DNA of 64,000 nt from CAZPMT01 sp964587655 (lineage in GTDB: Bacteria > Hydrogenedentota > Hydrogenedentia > Hydrogenedentales > SLHB01). The notes under the pieces are model-generated. The model was not told the DNA's origin. It made no database searches and saw nothing but the letters and a program-made list of their open reading frames with translations. Shown here one piece after another: positions 17,204 through 25,720 of the stretch. The stretch covers positions 62,001 to 126,000 of the forward strand of contig CAZPMT010000001.1 in assembly GCA_964587655.1 (NCBI GenBank), written 5' to 3'. How positions within the stretch are numbered: the stretch's first letter is position 1; the number at the start of each line of letters is the position of its first letter. The translations under genes and the position numbers were made by a program.

Positions 17204-17524
17204 CTAGCCGCTGTGCACCAACTCTCCGTTCTTGGCAAACTGAGCGATCATGACGTCGCCGCGCGCCCATTCCTCCGGGGTCATTGCCACCGCCTCAACA
17301 GGTTCCCATATTTCGTAAATGGCGTCTGACAGGATTCTAATCCGCTCCCAATAATCCTTGTCGGCAAAGCAATCCGAGACGATGACCAGATCTATATCGC
17401 TTCCCGGATGCTGGGCGCCACTTGCGTAAGATCCGTACAAGATGGCCTTGTTGACCCTTACGCCTCTCTCCTCAAGAGTCCGCACGAACCGCCCGACGAT
17501 TTCTAGAACTGCGTTCTTGTCCAT
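17204..17524 (-). CDS. MNT-type nucleotidyltransferase (antitoxin of a HEPN/MNT pair)
   Basis: A 106-aa minimal nucleotidyltransferase with the catalytic pattern ILYGSYASGAQHPGSDIDLV (GS and DxD motifs). In known HEPN/MNT modules the MNT protein adds AMP units to the HEPN RNase toxin and neutralises it. The gene overlaps the HEPN gene by 22 nt and follows it, as is usual. The length is typical of MNT domains. Confidence 0.85.
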   Translation of the reverse strand: MDKNAVLEIVGRFVRTLEERGVRVNKAILYGSYASGAQHPGSDIDLVIVSDCFADKDYWERIRILSDAIYEIWEPVEAVAMTPEEWARGDVMIAQFAKNGELVHSG

Positions 17525-17895
17525 GCCAGGACCTCCTTTCCTCTATCGAGAAGGCTTCGAGTGACAGACGCATTGTACATTTTCTTCAAGTCCTCAAGGT
17601 CCTCTGGATATCGCGTCGCAATGTGAGCCTCGTTCAGGTCGACAAGGAATCTTCCCGTTTGCTCCGGTGGAACCACACCGGCGGTTTTCAAGAGCAGCAC
17701 GAGATTGTGGGTCTTTGGCGGAACCTGTCGCAGGCGATGCTGATAGAGCGCCTTGAGAGCCTTCTCGATGGAGAGATGGCACATGAACACGGCATAGAAA
17801 TACCTGCCGTTCTGGAACATGCAGTCCGCGGTTTCCATGTCGTAGTCAGCTTGCCTCAACCATTCTTCATGCGGTTTAGCCGCGGGTGTGTTCAC
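17503..17895 (-). CDS. HEPN-domain protein (putative RNase toxin)
   Basis: A 130-aa all-helical protein of the HEPN family: EWLRQADYDMETADCMFQNG, then YFYAVFMCHLSIEKALKALY, with an Arg/His-containing segment (HRLRQVPPKTHNLVLLL) where the RNase active site of HEPN domains lies. It starts only 11 bp after bshA ends, on the same strand, so it is probably read from the bacillithiol operon. With the overlapping MNT gene it forms a predicted type II/VII toxin-antitoxin module. Confidence 0.83.
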   Translation of the reverse strand: MNTPAAKPHEEWLRQADYDMETADCMFQNGRYFYAVFMCHLSIEKALKALYQHRLRQVPPKTHNLVLLLKTAGVVPPEQTGRFLVDLNEAHIATRYPEDLEDLKKMYNASVTRSLLDRGKEVLAWTRTQF

Positions 17896-17906
17896 TGCTT
17901 GTCCTT

Positions 17907-19022
17907 TCAGCCAATCAGTTGATTATACAACTCTTCATACTGCGGAATGATCTTGTCTCTCGAAAACACAGCCGTCACGCGTTCTCGTGCTTTGCGGCCC
18001 ATTTCTTTTGCGCGTTTTGCGTTGGTGAGGATTGTGACGGCGTAGCCGGCCATTGCGTCGATGTCGCCTACTTCGCAGAGGAATCCGGTTACGCCGTGCT
18101 CGATAACCTCGCATATTCCGCCGCTTGCGGTAGCGATGACGGGGACCTGGCACGCCATGGCCTCGAGCGGTACGAGGCCGAAGCTCTCGTGCTCGCTGGG
18201 CTGGAACACGATGTCGGCGCAGGGGAGCAGAGTCTCGATGTCTCCCTGGTTGCCGAGGTACTTGATCTTGTCGGCGATGCCGAGCTGCTTGGCGACGCCC
18301 ACGGCGGAGATGCGTTCGGGTCCGTCGCCGATCATGATGAGCCTTGCCGGGACGCGGTCGAGAATCTTTTTAAATGCGCGCACGACGTCCGTCACGCGTT
18401 TCACGGGACGGAAGTTCGAAATGTGCATGATGATCTTCTCGTCGCCTTGTGCAAGGTAGCAGCGGCGATCCGGCTGCCGCTTGAATTTTTCGACATCGAG
18501 GAAGTTGTAAATGCGGAGGACTGGCCGGCTCAGTTTGAACTCCCGCTCCGTCTCGCGTTTCAGCCAGTCAGAAACGGCGGTGACGGCGTCGCTGTTCTCC
18601 ATCGAGTATTGGGTGACGCGGAAGAAGGAGGGGTCCGTGCCGACCAGGGTGATATCGGTGCCGTGAAGAGTGGTCACGACTTTGAAACGCATCTCGGGGG
18701 GGAGCATGTCTCGCGCCATGATGGCGCTGGCGGCGTAAGGGATCGCGTAGTGCGCGTGCCACAGTTCGATGTGGTGTTCCTCGGCGACGTCGGCGATGCG
18801 CGCGGCGAGCGCCAGGCCGCCGGGCGGCTGCTGGAACATCGGATAGGTTACCGTGGAAACGTAGTGGCTGAATACGTTCGGCTGGAACTCCGGCAAGCGG
18901 AACGGTGCATCGAACGTGACGAAATGCACCGTATGGCCGCGCTCGGCGAGGGCAATGCCAAGTTCCGTCGCCAATACGCCGCTGCCCCCGGCGGAGGGGT
19001 GACACGTGATGCCGATCCTCAT
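17907..19022 (-). CDS. bshA: N-acetyl-alpha-D-glucosaminyl L-malate synthase BshA
   Basis: A 371-aa GT4 enzyme with BshA hallmarks: MRIGITCHPSAGGSGVLATE at the N-terminus, HFVTFDAPFRL, ELWHAHYAIPYAASA, VTTLHGTDITLVG and EHESFGLVPLEAMAC with the donor-site Glu. It joins UDP-GlcNAc to L-malate, the first step of bacillithiol synthesis. Start 19022 overlaps the bshB1 stop by 4 nt. Placement with the deacetylase and cysteine ligase genes makes the assignment firm. Confidence 0.93.
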   Translation of the reverse strand: MRIGITCHPSAGGSGVLATELGIALAERGHTVHFVTFDAPFRLPEFQPNVFSHYVSTVTYPMFQQPPGGLALAARIADVAEEHHIELWHAHYAIPYAASAIMARDMLPPEMRFKVVTTLHGTDITLVGTDPSFFRVTQYSMENSDAVTAVSDWLKRETEREFKLSRPVLRIYNFLDVEKFKRQPDRRCYLAQGDEKIIMHISNFRPVKRVTDVVRAFKKILDRVPARLIMIGDGPERISAVGVAKQLGIADKIKYLGNQGDIETLLPCADIVFQPSEHESFGLVPLEAMACQVPVIATASGGICEVIEHGVTGFLCEVGDIDAMAGYAVTILTNAKRAKEMGRKARERVTAVFSRDKIIPQYEELYNQLIG

Positions 19023-19732
19023 ACGATTCCTTCCAGTCCCGGCGGGAGATCCAGCCGCACCGGCCCTGGCGCGTATAGCGGCTCTCCATAAGCCGCGTTG
19101 ATCCGGCTGCCCCAATATGCGGCGCGTGTGCGAATGCTCTCCCAGAATCCCGCGCTCGATATGAAGGTGGGCGGTCCGGGGTGTTCCGGGTTGTGGAATT
19201 GCGACGCGTGTGCGCGTAATGCCTCGAGTTTGATCTCGAAGTGATCCGAGATGTCGATGATGAACGGCGGCGGCTGGTCCTCGTAATACGGATGGTAGTA
19301 GTAAGTGATTGGAGGCCGATAGGGCGGCGCGTCGGTTTCGATGCGCGCGAGGCCGGAGAAGTAGGCCGCGTCACGCACGAGGGTGTGGGCGGCGCGGTGG
19401 TCCGGGTGACGGTCATTGTCCATCGTCGCGAGGAGGATGCGGGGGCGGAAACGCCGTAGAAACAGGATCACGCGCGACTGTTGATCGCGCGTGTTAGCGA
19501 GGGCGCCGTCGGGCAGGCCGGCGTTCTCGCGGTGTGCGACGCCAAGAATCTCGGCGGCGCGGGATGCCTCGACAGCGCGCTCTTCGACGTCGCCGCGCGA
19601 TCCCATTTCGCCGTAGGTCAAGTCGAGAACGGCCACCTCGAGGCCGCGTTGCGTTAACTTGTGTATGAGGCCGCCGACGCCCAATTCAACGTCGTCCGGA
19701 TGCGCTCCGACGGCCAAGACATCGACGTTCAC
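19019..19732 (-). CDS. bshB1: Bacillithiol biosynthesis deacetylase BshB1
   Basis: A 237-aa LmbE/PIG-L zinc deacetylase. The zinc and catalytic motif AHPDDVE lies at residues 10-16, and NDRHPDHRAAH near 107-117 supplies another zinc-ligand region. YGEMGSRG and NAGLPDG are typical of BshB1. It removes the N-acetyl group from GlcNAc-malate to give GlcN-malate. It is coupled by ATGA overlaps to bshC upstream and bshA downstream, so the three enzymes are made from one message. Confidence 0.93.
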   Translation of the reverse strand: MNVDVLAVGAHPDDVELGVGGLIHKLTQRGLEVAVLDLTYGEMGSRGDVEERAVEASRAAEILGVAHRENAGLPDGALANTRDQQSRVILFLRRFRPRILLATMDNDRHPDHRAAHTLVRDAAYFSGLARIETDAPPYRPPITYYYHPYYEDQPPPFIIDISDHFEIKLEALRAHASQFHNPEHPGPPTFISSAGFWESIRTRAAYWGSRINAAYGEPLYAPGPVRLDLPPGLEGIV

Positions 19733-21279
19733 AGTTCGATTTCCTTTACGTCATGCGACTCGACATCGAGTTCCTTGATGAGTCGCGGTATCAGGCCCCA
19801 GCCGTGTTCGAATAGAAACGAAAAGACATTGAGGATGCGTTCCTGAGGCTTTCGCGAGGGGAAGAGCGTCGAGCAGACGCGCACGACCTGCTTTCGGACG
19901 GCGGTCGCGTGCTCCTCATCGGCCTTGGCGATGGCGCGTTCGATGCGGTCGAACTCCGTGCCGATGCGCTCTTCCAGCTTGCGCGTCATCCCTGCCGCCG
20001 TCGAGTTGAGGGGATCGAGTTCGGCGGCCAGAGATCGAACCGCTTGCACGATCCCGCCGCGGTCCCGTTGGATGACTTCCTGGGCAGGCGCGCGGCTGGC
20101 GGCGTGCAGTGCGCGCGCGACCAAGGCTTCAACGGGTCCGGCCACTTCCTCGAATGTGAACTGGAACTCGTCCATGATCTGTTTGCACTTGAGATTCGTC
20201 AGCAGGCATCGCGCGCGAGGATAGACCACGGGCATTTCCTTGCCGAAGTGACGGAATAGGGGCTTCAGTTGCGCCCAGTAGGCGAGTTCGCCCGGGCCAG
20301 CCACGTACGCGACCACGGGAAAGAGGTGCTGTTGAACGACACACCTCAATGCGACGTTCGCGGTGAATCGTTCCGGCGCCGCATGAAGCATCTGTGCGAG
20401 ATCCTCCGTCGAGCACGTCAGCGGCTCCTCGGGAATGAGGTATTGCTCGTTTTCGAAGAGCACCTTGCGGCGCCGTCCGCCCATTTCGAGGAAGACGTTG
20501 CATTCGGTGTCGCCCTTCACGACCTGCTGATGGAAATCCAATTCGCGGAGGCGCCGGCCTGTGTCATTGAGCAACATCGTGCTGACCAACGGGTCGCGGA
20601 TTTCCCGTTCGAGGACGGGCATGGCGAGCAGGCGCGCCACGGGGAGATGCGGCGAGAAGACGATCAGCGGCGTGTCGCGGAAGAGTCGCGCGAGGATGCG
20701 GGCGGTCCAATCGGCCAGCGACGCGGAGGCATCCAAAGATTCGTGGAGGAACTGGGCGACCTCGTTGCGGAATTCCGAACCGGTGGTGGAGGAGGCAAGC
20801 TGATCGACGACATTATGCAGCGACTCGTCCAGCGGGACGCGGTACATGGGCAGGCCGTCGACGTTCTGTTCCGGCGTGTAGGTGAGTGGGAGGAGTTCGT
20901 GGGATTTCGACAGGACGTGGGCGGTGCGGACCTCTTCGAAATCGTGGTCGTCGCCTGCCACCCAGAACACCGGCACGCAACGCGCTCCAAAGCGGTCGTG
21001 GACCTTCTTTGCGAGGAGGATGGCCGTTACGGCCTTGTAGATTGTGTAGAGGGGGCCGGTGAAAAGGCCGGGCTGCTGCCCCGTGATAACGACGGCCTCG
21101 TCGCCGAGAAACAGGGGACGGCCACCCAGCCGCGTGTTGTACTCGGTGAGGGCCTCGACGAACGCGCCGTCCCAGGGGCCGGTCTTTGGCGCCGTGGCGA
21201 ACAGGGCCTTGGCGGGTCTGGCGAAAAACCCCATGAGATCCGGCGCTTCGGCCAGATACTCCGCGGACAAGTCGCGCAT
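19729..21279 (-). CDS. bshC: Bacillithiol biosynthesis cysteine-adding enzyme BshC
   Basis: A 516-aa protein of the BshC family (Rossmann-like core with a coiled-coil insertion). Typical motifs are VVITGQQPGLFTGPLYTIYK, VFWVAGDDHDFEEV, and a C-terminal long helical region. It adds cysteine to GlcN-malate, completing bacillithiol. The length fits the family (about 510-540 aa). The start is four bases downstream of the methyltransferase stop, and its own stop overlaps the bshB1 start. Confidence 0.93.
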   Translation of the reverse strand: MRDLSAEYLAEAPDLMGFFARPAKALFATAPKTGPWDGAFVEALTEYNTRLGGRPLFLGDEAVVITGQQPGLFTGPLYTIYKAVTAILLAKKVHDRFGARCVPVFWVAGDDHDFEEVRTAHVLSKSHELLPLTYTPEQNVDGLPMYRVPLDESLHNVVDQLASSTTGSEFRNEVAQFLHESLDASASLADWTARILARLFRDTPLIVFSPHLPVARLLAMPVLEREIRDPLVSTMLLNDTGRRLRELDFHQQVVKGDTECNVFLEMGGRRRKVLFENEQYLIPEEPLTCSTEDLAQMLHAAPERFTANVALRCVVQQHLFPVVAYVAGPGELAYWAQLKPLFRHFGKEMPVVYPRARCLLTNLKCKQIMDEFQFTFEEVAGPVEALVARALHAASRAPAQEVIQRDRGGIVQAVRSLAAELDPLNSTAAGMTRKLEERIGTEFDRIERAIAKADEEHATAVRKQVVRVCSTLFPSRKPQERILNVFSFLFEHGWGLIPRLIKELDVESHDVKEIEL

Positions 21280-21283
21280 GGGT

Positions 21284-22042
21284 TTACTCCTTGTGTCCAG
21301 TAACGATCATGCGAGGCCGGCTGACGTCCATTGGCGCACCGTCGTAGTCGCCAAACGCTCGGTCGACGAAAAGGTTCGCGTTTGAGAGCACGGCGTGGAA
21401 CTCTTCCGGTTCGTACAGGCGCACCGACTCGCCCCACTCGCCCGCGGGCTCTCCGCTCCGCCAGACCTTTGTGACCTTGTTGACTCGGCGCCGGGCGGCA
21501 TCCAGCCAGCGCCGCTCCTCGATTCGATATTCGTTATACTCCCGCGTCGATTCCGGGACAAGTGTTTTCCGTACAAAGGCGGCGTTCACGTGGTCGATGA
21601 AGAAGCGCCCGCCCGGTTTCATTGCACGGGAAACCTGTTGTACCACGCGCGCGTTCTCGGCGTCATCCATGAAGTATCCAAAGCTCGTGAAGAAATTCGT
21701 TACGGCATCGAATGCGTTATCGAACGGCAGATCGCGCATGTCTCCACGGACAAGCGCGGCTTCGGGACCGAGGGCGTCCCGAGCCGCGGCAAGAAGCTCT
21801 GTCGAGTAGTCCAAGCCGATCACATGGGGAGTACACCGCAAGAAATGCACCATGTGCCGCCCGTTCCCGCAGCAGAGATCCAGCAAACGCGTGTCTGAAT
21901 GAATCTGCAACTCGTTCACAGCGAATGCGGCCTCCGGCTTGGCCGCCTCGGACGTGCGATGGGCGTATGCGACTGAGTACAGGCCGCGAAAACTGTCCTG
22001 GTACCAATCTCCTGATATGGCGCCTGAAGCATGCATGTTCAA
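21284..22042 (-). CDS. Class I SAM-dependent methyltransferase, candidate bacillithiol N-methyltransferase
   Basis: A 252-aa methyltransferase with motif I RLLDLCCGNGRHMVHFL, the acidic loop VIGLDYSTELL, motif II-like VRGDMRDLPF and the post-motif FDAVTNFFTSFGYFMDD. It lies immediately before bshC with a 4-bp gap in an otherwise bacillithiol-only operon. In Chlorobi a SAM methyltransferase converts bacillithiol to N-methyl-bacillithiol, so this is a good candidate for the same step. That role is inference from location. The start at 22042 overlaps the DUF4276 stop (ATGA). An ATG two codons later is also possible. Confidence 0.8.
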   Translation of the reverse strand: MNMHASGAISGDWYQDSFRGLYSVAYAHRTSEAAKPEAAFAVNELQIHSDTRLLDLCCGNGRHMVHFLRCTPHVIGLDYSTELLAAARDALGPEAALVRGDMRDLPFDNAFDAVTNFFTSFGYFMDDAENARVVQQVSRAMKPGGRFFIDHVNAAFVRKTLVPESTREYNEYRIEERRWLDAARRRVNKVTKVWRSGEPAGEWGESVRLYEPEEFHAVLSNANLFVDRAFGDYDGAPMDVSRPRMIVTGHKE

Positions 22043-22647
22043 CGAATCATCTCTCGAAGGCCGTCAATGAAAACCCGGAAGCTTCTCGACCGATTCCCTT
22101 CCAACCCCATATATGTCGAAATGCACTCGGCAACGTCTCCCTTCGGCAATCTGCTAAGTCGGTAGCCTGCGCCCTTGAGAACGCGCAGCAACGCGTCCGC
22201 GGCATCTCCTGATATCGCGTCAGGATCGCGCAGTCCCTTCTTTCTCAAAGGATCGGTGTGTACCCTCGGATACGCTTTTCTGAGAGCCTGTGAATCGCCA
22301 AGAAGCCAGGACTCGAGTTGTTTCATAACTATGCGATTGAGGACTAGGAAACGGCCACCGCTTTCCGCAGCCGACTTAGAGATAAGACCGGCGTTTCTTG
22401 CGGCCCTCTCAAGGAAGTGCTTCAGGTCATGGCAGTCTTGTTCATGTTGGTCAATCAACACGACGATACGCACGCCCCTGAGCCCATTGCGATAGCCCCG
22501 CAATCGCGCCTCCAAATTGGCAAGCATATGCTTCTTTCCACCGAAGGGCACCGCTTTGAATGTATGCTCCGGGCTCAGAAGTTGAGGAAGGACATTTTCG
22601 AGAAGGATTGCCATCGACGGCTCTTCCAGAAGGAAATCTATGTGCAT
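22039..22647 (-). CDS. DUF4276 family protein, partner of an ATPase
   Basis: A 202-aa protein matching the DUF4276 pattern: an N-terminal acidic motif (HIDFLLEEPSMAILLENVLPQLL), a strand with aspartate (VVLIDQHEQDCHDLKHFLE) and the diagnostic RIVMKQLESWLLGD. The fold is thought to resemble TOPRIM nucleases, with acidic metal-binding residues. DUF4276 genes commonly follow AAA ATPase genes, as here (7-bp gap), in predicted anti-phage or DNA-repair modules. The stop overlaps the methyltransferase start. Nuclease activity is not proven for this copy. Confidence 0.8.
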   Translation of the reverse strand: MHIDFLLEEPSMAILLENVLPQLLSPEHTFKAVPFGGKKHMLANLEARLRGYRNGLRGVRIVVLIDQHEQDCHDLKHFLERAARNAGLISKSAAESGGRFLVLNRIVMKQLESWLLGDSQALRKAYPRVHTDPLRKKGLRDPDAISGDAADALLRVLKGAGYRLSRLPKGDVAECISTYMGLEGNRSRSFRVFIDGLREMIR

Positions 22648-22654
22648 GGGCTTG

Positions 22655-23941
22655 CTACCTTCTGGCAGAGCCGAGCGATTGTGATCGAGGTCCTGGACAT
22701 CCCCCGTTCTCGAGCGGATTGCCTACGTCAAACTGGTTCTCCAACCAAAGCTGGCCTAGATGGGCGCCCTCGGCGATGAACTCAGAGACACCCCGTATGC
22801 TCGCTGCTCGACGCGCCCGCGTATAGCCGTCCTTGTCCCTGTACAAGATCCACAGCTCATTCGGCGAGATCCCGTCCACGAAATACGGCGAATGCGTCGT
22901 GATCATAAGCTGAGTGAATTGCGACGCGTAACGGCATTCGTCCGCGAGCCCCGGCAACAGCTTCGGATGCAAGTGATTCTCCGGCTCCTCGATCCCGATC
23001 AGTTGCGGAGGAGAAGGATCGTAAAGAATCGTCAGATATGCAAGCATTTTGAGCGTACCGTCTGAGATGAATCGTCCCTGAATTGGCTGCTCAAATGGAG
23101 CGTCCTTAAGTTGCAGCAGCAACCGCCCATCAGGCATCGGCTCGGCATGCACCTTCTCCAGAAGCGGAACCCTATTCCTCAGCCGGTCGAAAACGAAGTT
23201 CAGTCGTTTTTCGTCCTGTTCCTCCAAATGCTGGATGACGTTTGGCAGATTATCACCCGTGATGCTCAACCTGTCCTGCGGGCCGGCCACGGGAACCGTC
23301 CTTGCGCTATCAGCCGTTACGTAGGAGAGATACCAGCCGGTGATGAAACGGCGCAATGCGCTGACCCGCGGATGCTTCGTGAACTGACCAAGCGTATTCA
23401 CGGCGAGCATCTCGGGCGAATCAAGCTCTTCTTCAACGCGTTCCGCTTCATCATCCGGCACCTCTCCAGCCACCACACTTCCCCGGCCGTCCTTGAAGTT
23501 CAGAAACGTGAAGGGGCGTCCCGCTTTCCCTTTCCTCGTCCAACGGATCCATTCCTCTGCTACGTATGGCCCTTTCGCACGTTCGTCAATCGCAAGATGG
23601 TATATGATGAGCGGGGACTTAGGGTCAGATTCGGGATTCTCGCGATACTTGATCTCGAATACTATAGGCCCACCGGCGCCTCGCGTCCGCAATTCCTTGA
23701 ACCTGCCTCGGCGATCCCAGGCCTTCCTGAGGCCAAGCGCAAAACACTCTGAGAGAAAGGCGAACACATCGAAGACCGTTGATTTCCCGCTTCCGTTGGG
23801 ACCAAGGAAAACCGTCAACGGCATGATGTCCTTCAGCTCGACGTCATGAAGAGCGCGGTAATTCCTGACACGCAGTGACTCGATGCGTGGGACAGGTTCT
23901 TCTGTCTTCGTCGGCCCACCCAAGAGGTCATTACGAAACAT
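22655..23941 (-). CDS. AAA family ATPase (OLD/RecF-like), partner of DUF4276
   Basis: A 428-aa ABC/SMC-type ATPase. The N-terminal RIESLRVRNYRALHDVELK strand precedes Walker A (FLGPNGSGKST, residues 46-55). A helical insertion follows, then the C-terminal half with a signature-like FISDGTLKMLAYLTILYDP, Walker B LIGIEEPENHLHP and the switch histidine ITTHSPYFVD. This organisation matches the ATPases of Gabija/OLD/PARIS-like systems. ATG 23941 has GAGGAGG upstream. The final 25 residues (GNPLENGGCPGPRSQSLGSA) look unlike a conserved end and may reflect a late frame change. It probably works with the DUF4276 protein. Confidence 0.83.
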   Translation of the reverse strand: MFRNDLLGGPTKTEEPVPRIESLRVRNYRALHDVELKDIMPLTVFLGPNGSGKSTVFDVFAFLSECFALGLRKAWDRRGRFKELRTRGAGGPIVFEIKYRENPESDPKSPLIIYHLAIDERAKGPYVAEEWIRWTRKGKAGRPFTFLNFKDGRGSVVAGEVPDDEAERVEEELDSPEMLAVNTLGQFTKHPRVSALRRFITGWYLSYVTADSARTVPVAGPQDRLSITGDNLPNVIQHLEEQDEKRLNFVFDRLRNRVPLLEKVHAEPMPDGRLLLQLKDAPFEQPIQGRFISDGTLKMLAYLTILYDPSPPQLIGIEEPENHLHPKLLPGLADECRYASQFTQLMITTHSPYFVDGISPNELWILYRDKDGYTRARRAASIRGVSEFIAEGAHLGQLWLENQFDVGNPLENGGCPGPRSQSLGSARR

Positions 23942-24048
23942 GCGATCTACCTCCTCAAGCGACAAAATGAAGCGCTTCAACGTGCCCCGTCGTGCAAGGC
24001 CGGATCCCTGCTTCCACAAGCTACTTTGCCAGTAACACCACCGAGGGT

Positions 24049-25428
24049 TCAAGTGATGCTGCTATCCGTTGTTGGCGAGGGGAAACGAGAGTCGAAATGA
24101 GGCGGCTTCAGACGAAAGAGGAGGGACCAGGAGGCGAGGCGCAGGATTAGAGAGATGACGAAGAGAAGGTCGAAGGGAACCCAGTCTCTTCCGAATAGCA
24201 TCCAATGCCGGCCTGCAAAGCCTGCCAGGAAGTATCCGGCGATGAGGGAGGCAATGCCGCCTGCGACGTTGTTCAGGCATGCAGTGACGGCGAGGTACAT
24301 AGATCGTTGTGGGCGTGGCGGTACGCGGAGAGTGTATTTGTTGGCGGCGTTGACGGCCGCGGAGCAACCCGCGCCGCCAACGGCGGAACTCACTGCGAGC
24401 CAGAACAAGGCCGTGGCCGGGGTCGCCACGAGCCAGAACACGGGCAGGATCGCCCAACAGAAGTGCGAGGCGATCAGGACGCGCTTTACGCCTATGCGAT
24501 CAATGAGGACGCCTGACCAACGCGATGTGAGCATCACTCCGACGTAGGGCACCGCAATGAGGGCGATGGCGCCGCCGAGGTAGTTATTGCGAATGCCAAG
24601 GTTGTCGAGGAAGTACACGGTCGCGAGCGCGCCGCCGAGGAACACGGCAAAGTTCCACACGATGTTGAAGAAGAGCCAGAACCGGTAATCGGGGTTGACG
24701 AGAGGCGCAACGATCTGTTCCCGGAAGGCGCCGGTGATTTTGCGAGCGACGGGCGGCTCGGGGATCGCGCGGTGCATGGCCATGTCCACGATACCCAGGA
24801 CAAGCCCCACACAGAACACGACGGCCAAGGCCGGCACTTTGAAATCCGCGGGGGCGCGGTCGAGAAAATAGCTGCAAGGGACGACGACGGCGATGGTGCC
24901 GACGGAGATCCACATGTCGCGGCGGCCCATGAAACTGCCATGGATCTTCTCCGGGATAATGTCGGCGAGCCAACTGAACCACACGGGCGAGGCGGCTGCC
25001 GCGAAGAAGCTGCCCAGGCTCAAGAAGAGGATCATGACAATGGGCGCAAGGAAGGAATCGCCTCGTAGGAACAGCGCGAGCGCCAGAATGAGCCCCGTTC
25101 CGCGCAGAATGCGGCTCGTGATCTCTAGCACGTACCAGATCAGGCGGCGGTAGCCGGCACGGGCTCCCCAATAGGCGCTGATGAGTTGGAGGGCGATGGC
25201 GAACGAGCATATGGCGGTCAGAATGCCCCATTGTTCGATGGATACGCCCACGGCGTTTCCGAAGGCGACGAGGAACATGCCCGTGGTCAGAACGCCGTAG
25301 AGCGTGCCCATTGTGCCGGTCAGGATGTGCCGCTGCATGATTCCCGGAAGCCGCTCGGAAGGGATGACGCTGTAACTGAAATCTTCCCGTCGCGGGGCGA
25401 ACGGGACATTACGTTTGAAAAGTCTCAT
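24049..25428 (-). CDS. Major facilitator superfamily transporter
   Basis: A 459-aa membrane protein with about twelve hydrophobic segments and an MFS pattern: a short cytoplasmic N-terminus, AYWGARAGYRRLIWY between helices 2 and 3, and SWLADIIPEKIHGSFMGRRD in the central part. The last helices end with SLLFRLKPPHFDS. The substrate is unknown. It is upstream of the ATPase gene on the same strand (107-bp gap) and may start the long minus-strand run through the bacillithiol genes. Confidence 0.82.
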   Translation of the reverse strand: MRLFKRNVPFAPRREDFSYSVIPSERLPGIMQRHILTGTMGTLYGVLTTGMFLVAFGNAVGVSIEQWGILTAICSFAIALQLISAYWGARAGYRRLIWYVLEITSRILRGTGLILALALFLRGDSFLAPIVMILFLSLGSFFAAAASPVWFSWLADIIPEKIHGSFMGRRDMWISVGTIAVVVPCSYFLDRAPADFKVPALAVVFCVGLVLGIVDMAMHRAIPEPPVARKITGAFREQIVAPLVNPDYRFWLFFNIVWNFAVFLGGALATVYFLDNLGIRNNYLGGAIALIAVPYVGVMLTSRWSGVLIDRIGVKRVLIASHFCWAILPVFWLVATPATALFWLAVSSAVGGAGCSAAVNAANKYTLRVPPRPQRSMYLAVTACLNNVAGGIASLIAGYFLAGFAGRHWMLFGRDWVPFDLLFVISLILRLASWSLLFRLKPPHFDSRFPSPTTDSSIT

Positions 25429-25720
25429 GGGATCCCGGGAACGTTGGAAACGGACGCAATTCTGCCAGTTCGGGCGTTCCGTTTCAATGCACCGGTTTGG
25501 GGTGCCTTGACTTCTACCCCCCGGTGTATGTTACGTAAGACACACGCCTCGTGCGGAAGTACACGAACGCACTGGGTGAGGGTCTTACGGGAGTCATCAC
25601 TCATACTCAAGACTAAGATGTGATCGTGATAACTGTCTCTGTGTGGCACGATGAGACGCAAGCGCGCCAATAACTTGCGTGGCTCATACAAGGGCGTGCG
25701 TCAAACGGGAGGGGTAAGTC

